Origin: Megalobrama amblycephala
Taxonomy: Eukaryota > Chordata > Actinopteri > Cypriniformes > Xenocyprididae
Assembly: GCF_018812025.1 (NCBI RefSeq)
Contig: NC_063051.1
Span: 4,527,896-4,591,895 of the forward strand
Direction: 5' to 3'
DNA length: 64,000 nt
Shown here in pieces: positions 60,056 to 64,000 of this stretch. The notes under the pieces were generated by a model. It saw only the letters and a list, made by a program, of their open reading frames with translations. It was not told where the DNA came from and made no database searches. The position numbers and the translations under genes were made by a program. Position 1 is the first letter of the stretch, and every line of letters begins with the position of its first letter.

Positions 60056-60530
60056 ATACACTACCATAATTTTTAATTTTAAATAAAAAAATACAGTAAA
60101 AACAGAAATATTGTAAAATATTATTATTACTGAAAATATTTTTTTTTTCTATTTTAATGTTTGAAATTTGAATTTATTCCTGTGATGACAATGCTGAATT
60201 TTCAGCATCATTAGTCCAGTCTTCAGTGTCACATGATCCTTCATAAACCATTCTAATATGCTGATTTGCTGCTCAAGAAACATTTATTATGTACAACTGT
60301 ACAAAATATTTGTGTACAATTTTTTTTTTTTCAGGATTCTTTGATGAATAGAAAGTTCAAAAGAACGGTGTTTATTTGAAATATAATCTTCTTAACATTA
60401 TAAATGACTTTACTGTCACTTTTGATCGATTTAATGCATCCTTGCTGAATAAAAGTATTAATTTCTTTAAAAATAAATAAATAAATAAATTTTTTTTTTT
60501 ACTGACCCCAAACATTTGAACGGTAGTGTA
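60056..60530 (-). mobile_element. GAACGGTAGTGTA-family MITE, near complete
   Basis: Both ends are present: ACACTACC at about 60057 and CCAAACATTTGAACGGTAGT to 60530. The internal order in reverse is CACTTTTGATCGATTTAATG, GATGAATAGAAAGTTCA, CTGCTCAAGAAACATTTATT and GCTGAATTTTCAGC. It is the best reference copy in this window. Confidence 0.85.
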
Positions 60531-60952
60531 TAGTGGTACAAAAGCTTTGTATTTCAGATAAATGCTGTTCTTTTGAACTTTCTATTCATCAAGGAATCCT
60601 GAAAAAAAAAAGTACACAACCGTTTTCAACATTGATAATAATAAGAAATGTTTCTTGAGCAGCAAATCAGCATATTAGAATGATTTCTTAAGGATCATGT
60701 GACACTGAAGACTAATGATGCTGAAAATTCAGCTTTGCCATCACAGGAATAAATTACTCTGTAAAATATATTCAAATAGAAAACAGTTATTTTAAATTGT
60801 AATAATATTTCACAATATTACTGTTTTTTTTTTTTGTTTTTTTTTACTGTTTTTTTTTTATTAAATAAATGCAGCCTTGATGAGCAGATGAAACTTCTTT
60901 TAAAAACCATTAAAAAAAAATCTTACCGATCCCAAACTTATGAATGGTACTG

Positions 60953-60953
<1 letters not shown>
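60531..60953 (+). mobile_element. Second MITE of the same family, opposite orientation
   Basis: From AAATGCTGTTCTTTTGAAC to AACTTATGAATGGTACTGTA. The 5' portion is missing and it directly abuts the previous copy, forming a large inverted pair. Confidence 0.85.

Positions 60954-61020
<67 letters not shown>
60954..61020. repeat. (TA)n microsatellite
   Basis: About 32 TA units starting at the MITE terminus. Confidence 0.95.
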
Positions 61021-61024
<4 letters not shown>

Positions 61025-61288
61025 GAGTTAAAGAGTAAGAGTAAAGAGTTACTGCTTTGAATCAGTCTGACGAATCCTTCACTGAATGAACTCACTAAAT
61101 GAGTCATTGTTCTTGTGAATCAACATCTGACTCACTTACTGAACTGCATTACTTTCAGTGATGTCTGTCTTAAAATAAAGTAACCTGGTTAAACTTAAAT
61201 CCTTATTAGCCGGTTACAACAATTAAAGACACAATTTTGCATCAAAGTTGTTGGGGGGTTTTTTTGTATTTTTTTTTTTTTGACAAAA
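61021..61288. other. Degenerate TGAATCA-type repeats
   Basis: GAATCAG, GAATGAACTCA and GTGAATCAAC recur at 61058-61130, a weak tandem or MITE remnant. Confidence 0.3.
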
Positions 61289-61423
61289 TACACTACAGTT
61301 CAAAAGTTCACACACACACTTGCATATTAATTAAATTTTTTATTTTTATTTATTTTAATTTTTTTTGACTATTTTTGGTTGCATAAAGAAAATCTTACAG
61401 ACCACAAACTTTTGAACTTGTGT
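61289..61423. mobile_element. Internally deleted MITE derivative
   Basis: TACACTACAGTTCAAAAGTT and AACTTTTGAACTTGTGTA face each other about 100 bp apart; the family interior is missing. Confidence 0.75.
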
Positions 61424-61879
61424 ATACGTATAGGAAAAATGGGGGAAAAATGACTCCATAGGAAATACTGTATCCAGTTAAATGCACAAAAATATGGCAA
61501 ATCAAACAGTGAATGCTACAAAAAAAATCATCAAGTAGTTTAACAAGGACAAATCATAACACCTTGAATCAAAATACCATATCTCCTTAATAAAGCTTTC
61601 ATGATGTTCAATGTATTCATCATTCATTACCCAAAGTCTGCTCTCTCAGCTCAAACTTCTCAGCATTCGTCATTAGCACAAGGCTAAACGGTCAGTGCGC
61701 CACTTCTCCTATTTAGACAAGCGATCCGTGAATAAAAAGTAGATCCGATGTCTCATTGCGTTTTTAGGCCTCATTAAGACCATTAACCTTATATGATTAG
61801 ATGGAGAATTTTAATGTCAAAGAACAAGTCACTTGGTCTCCTATTGCATTTTTTCACTAATAGATTTCACAGCCCTTCT

Positions 61880-61911
<32 letters not shown>

Positions 61912-62279
61912 TACATTCTCCTTTTTTAAGAAAAAAAAACCCTGATATCTCTAATGTAAGATCTAATTTACATCGGCCTGTTGATAGTTTCTAGGGTATT
62001 TTGAGTACATCCACCTCAAATGACTATGAGCTTCACATGCTAATCTCTGATTCAATGCTTCACAGCAGCGGTGGGATGTTTGATTCCTCTTGTGGGACTG
62101 CATTTGGTTCACTGCGGTGACAAGAAAGCTAAAGGTAAAGGGCCCAAAAAAAAAAAAAAACAACACGTGACCTTTCTACATATCTGAGACAATTAAACAC
62201 CCCCCAAGCTCACACACCCTCGACTGTCCTTCATCCTCCGCTCTTTTTCCCAGTGACCTGCGCTAACCTGTTCTCATCT
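61424..62279. other. Low-copy sequence with two A-runs
   Basis: Poly-A at 61880-61906 and 62144-62161. No gene or repeat recognised. 61640-61830 is free of repeats. Confidence 0.35.
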
Positions 62280-62452
62280 CTCTGTGCCCAGACAGGAAAC
62301 AGCGTTGAGGGTGTGCTGGTGGGTCCAGCCCAGAATCTAAGACCAGCTCCACAATACAGGCCACCACCCCAAGCTCCAGCCTGCCCCCATCAGACCGAAG
62401 CAGGGGGGCACATCCTGTGTGAAACCGCATCCTTAACTAGCATCATACTGTA
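62280..62452 (+). CDS. Candidate terminal exon, proline-rich
   Basis: The tract TGTTCTCATCTCTCTGTGCCCAG (62268-62290) is a good acceptor. The frame after it reads TGNSVEGVLVGPAQNLRPAP and then a proline-rich part, closing at TAA at 62451-62453 region, beside AATAAA (62454-62459). No family recognised. Downstream a GT-rich polyadenylation element is not evident. The signal combination is suggestive only; chance is likely. Confidence 0.2.
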
Positions 62453-62971
62453 AATAAATGCTTTCTCTTTTATTTGCCCTCTCTCTACTTCCGTCAACTG
62501 TCACAGCCTGTGCCTCCAATCACCTTCGAGTCCAAACAGGAAAGTGAAAAGAGAGGGAGAGATGGGAGATGTGGGCGTTAATTTGCTGCTCACTGCAAGT
62601 TGCGCTGGTGTTTCCTACGCACACACGTACATACTGGGCCAGCTGCCTGGGACTTCATCCCGGACTTTTGTTCTTTTCCTGATACTCTACGTTACGACAT
62701 CATCCCACTGCCGGCCAGCCACCCAGCGAAACAGGAAGTTAGGAAGCTAGGTGTAACTGAAAGTTAATATGAAGTTGTAGAAGGGACAGTGATTAAGACT
62801 GAATAAACTCCACTAAAGCAGCCATTAATATCAGACAGATTTGCTGTTATATTGCAGAGCTAATCTAACAAAGTCACAAATGAGAACCTTTTAATATCTC
62901 AATTGTAACTCCTACAAAGCAATAAGGGTTAAAAGGAGAGCAGCTGAGTTCAGAGTTCAGAAGAGATCTCA
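62453..62971. other. Unassigned sequence
   Basis: Nothing recognised. Confidence 0.4.
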
Positions 62972-63190
62972 CACTCTTAAAATTAAAGGTTCCAAAAGGG
63001 GTGATAAAATAGAAGAACGGATCATTGAAGTTTTTCACAGAACCATTCTTTCTTAGTGTGAAGAACATTTTTATAATCTAAAGAAACTTTTTCCACTATA
63101 TTACATATATATTGTGTATTCTATTATATTCTATTATATTATATTATATATTATACTATACTTCCATGGAAAGTCCAAAGGAAATCCAAA
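62972..63190. mobile_element. Diverged MITE (ACTCTTAAAATTAAAGGTTCC type)
   Basis: CACTCTTAAAATTAAAGG, AGAACGGATCATTGAAG and CAGAACCATTCTTTCTTAG are decayed motifs of a common cyprinid MITE. A TATTA-rich tract follows (63115-63165). Confidence 0.5.
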
Positions 63191-63300
63191 GGAAAGCTTC
63201 CATGGATGTTATTGCAATCATGAATTTCAATAAAGAATGTGTGCCTAATTATTATGGGAGTTGATTTTCTGTAGATTTTTTTTTCCATGCACATTTTACC

Positions 63301-63740
63301 AATTCCAAACCACTACAATCTTAATAACTATTAATTTTGTATTTAATCATTTATAATTGATATATAATTGTTCACGAAGGCTGGAAGTGAAAAACACCTA
63401 TATTCAGGTGTGCATAATTATTATTTCCTTTACAGATAAAATGAGCCAAAAAAGAGATTTAACTCAGACTAAAAAGTCAATTTATTATCAAATTATTAAA
63501 TGCCCATGAGAAGGATGCAATACTAACGCAGTACTAGAAATTGCAAAGTTAAGGCATAACCATTGGACAGCGAAATGCTCATTGGGTCAACAGGGTCAGA
63601 CAAGAAAACCTGCTTAATAATTATGCACACCTGAATATTAGGCGTTTTTTACTTCCAGCCTTCATGAACAATTATATATCACTTATAAATGATTAAATAA
63701 AAAATTAATAGTGTTATTAAGATTGATGTGGTTTGGAATT
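63301..63740. mobile_element. DNA transposon reduced to two long inverted ends
   Basis: Left arm 63301-63423 and right arm 63616-63740 are inverted copies, roughly 90% identical, from AATTCCAAACCAC to AGGTGTGCATAATTATT. The 190-bp middle has no open frame. Family recognised as a fish DNA transposon but superfamily not assigned; the target duplication is not resolved. Confidence 0.85.
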
Positions 63741-64000
63741 ATGAATGAAATGGAACCTCTTACTGCATGACAACAATAAGCTCATTTGTGTCTGTTTTTA
63801 TTTAGAAGAAACATCCGAGACCAAGTTGTTACTTAAATGAAGTTCTCAGTTATCTTTTCTTTTAAGTCTCCTGAGATATTCAAGACCACAATATGAGCAA
63901 TTCAATTGACCTCTTTCTTTCCTGTTTATCTATAAAGGGAAAAAAATATTTGTATGAAAATGCATGACTAATTAAATGATTCAGCACTGCCCTTTTCTAA
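63741..64000. other. Unassigned sequence to window end
   Basis: Nothing recognised. Confidence 0.4.

Overview
This window looks like nuclear DNA of a cyprinid-type teleost fish. The base composition is AT-rich and microsatellites are frequent. The interspersed repeats belong to families I recognise as very common in zebrafish, carp and relatives, above all the foldback element that starts TTAAAGGGATAGTTCACCC and the element that ends in GAACGGTAGTGTA. No bacterial, organellar or viral genes were seen, and no intact protein-coding gene can be supported. Three short segments have exon-like splice signals (143-244, 32018-32071, 62280-62452), all at low confidence. The whole is best read as a gene desert or very large intron.

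Layout. 0-7 kb is a dense cluster of DNA transposon remnants: a TIR element at 580-1262, a foldback at 2659-3057, a TTAA element at 3297-4819 that split an older MITE, a hAT-like element with a 5-bp duplication at 5149-6051, and a hAT remnant at 6155-6690 with a readable BED-finger transposase. 7-15.5 kb is mostly low-repeat sequence that could be regulatory. It contains a 145-bp inverted duplication (10067-10211 and 11457-11601, about 97% identical) and a Tc1 transposase fragment. 15.9-25 kb has a perfect 36-bp hairpin, an unclassified 901-bp TIR element, foldbacks, MITEs and a Harbinger-like element. 25-28 kb is mostly low-repeat. 28-31 kb is a hAT-like composite hosting a TTAA element and a partial tandem duplication. 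31-45 kb alternates low-repeat blocks with foldbacks, including one split by a hAT-like element with a perfect 8-bp target duplication. 45-50.5 kb has three further elements around a GC-richer low-repeat block (47.2-49.5 kb). 50.5-64 kb has nested TTAA elements, a nearly full-length dead Tc1 element (55521-57075), a tRNA-derived SINE head, a pair of MITEs and a TIR element at the end.

The transposons record their order of insertion. Three TTAA elements and one hAT-like element lie inside other repeats, and their target duplications can be read directly. Five different families share TTAA targets, four of them also starting TTAAGG or TTAAAGG, and one carries a possible THAP-like first exon, which together suggest Kolobok-type mobilisation. 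The low-repeat blocks have homeodomain-type AT-rich cores and few repeats, as expected for developmental enhancers, but conservation cannot be tested from one sequence.
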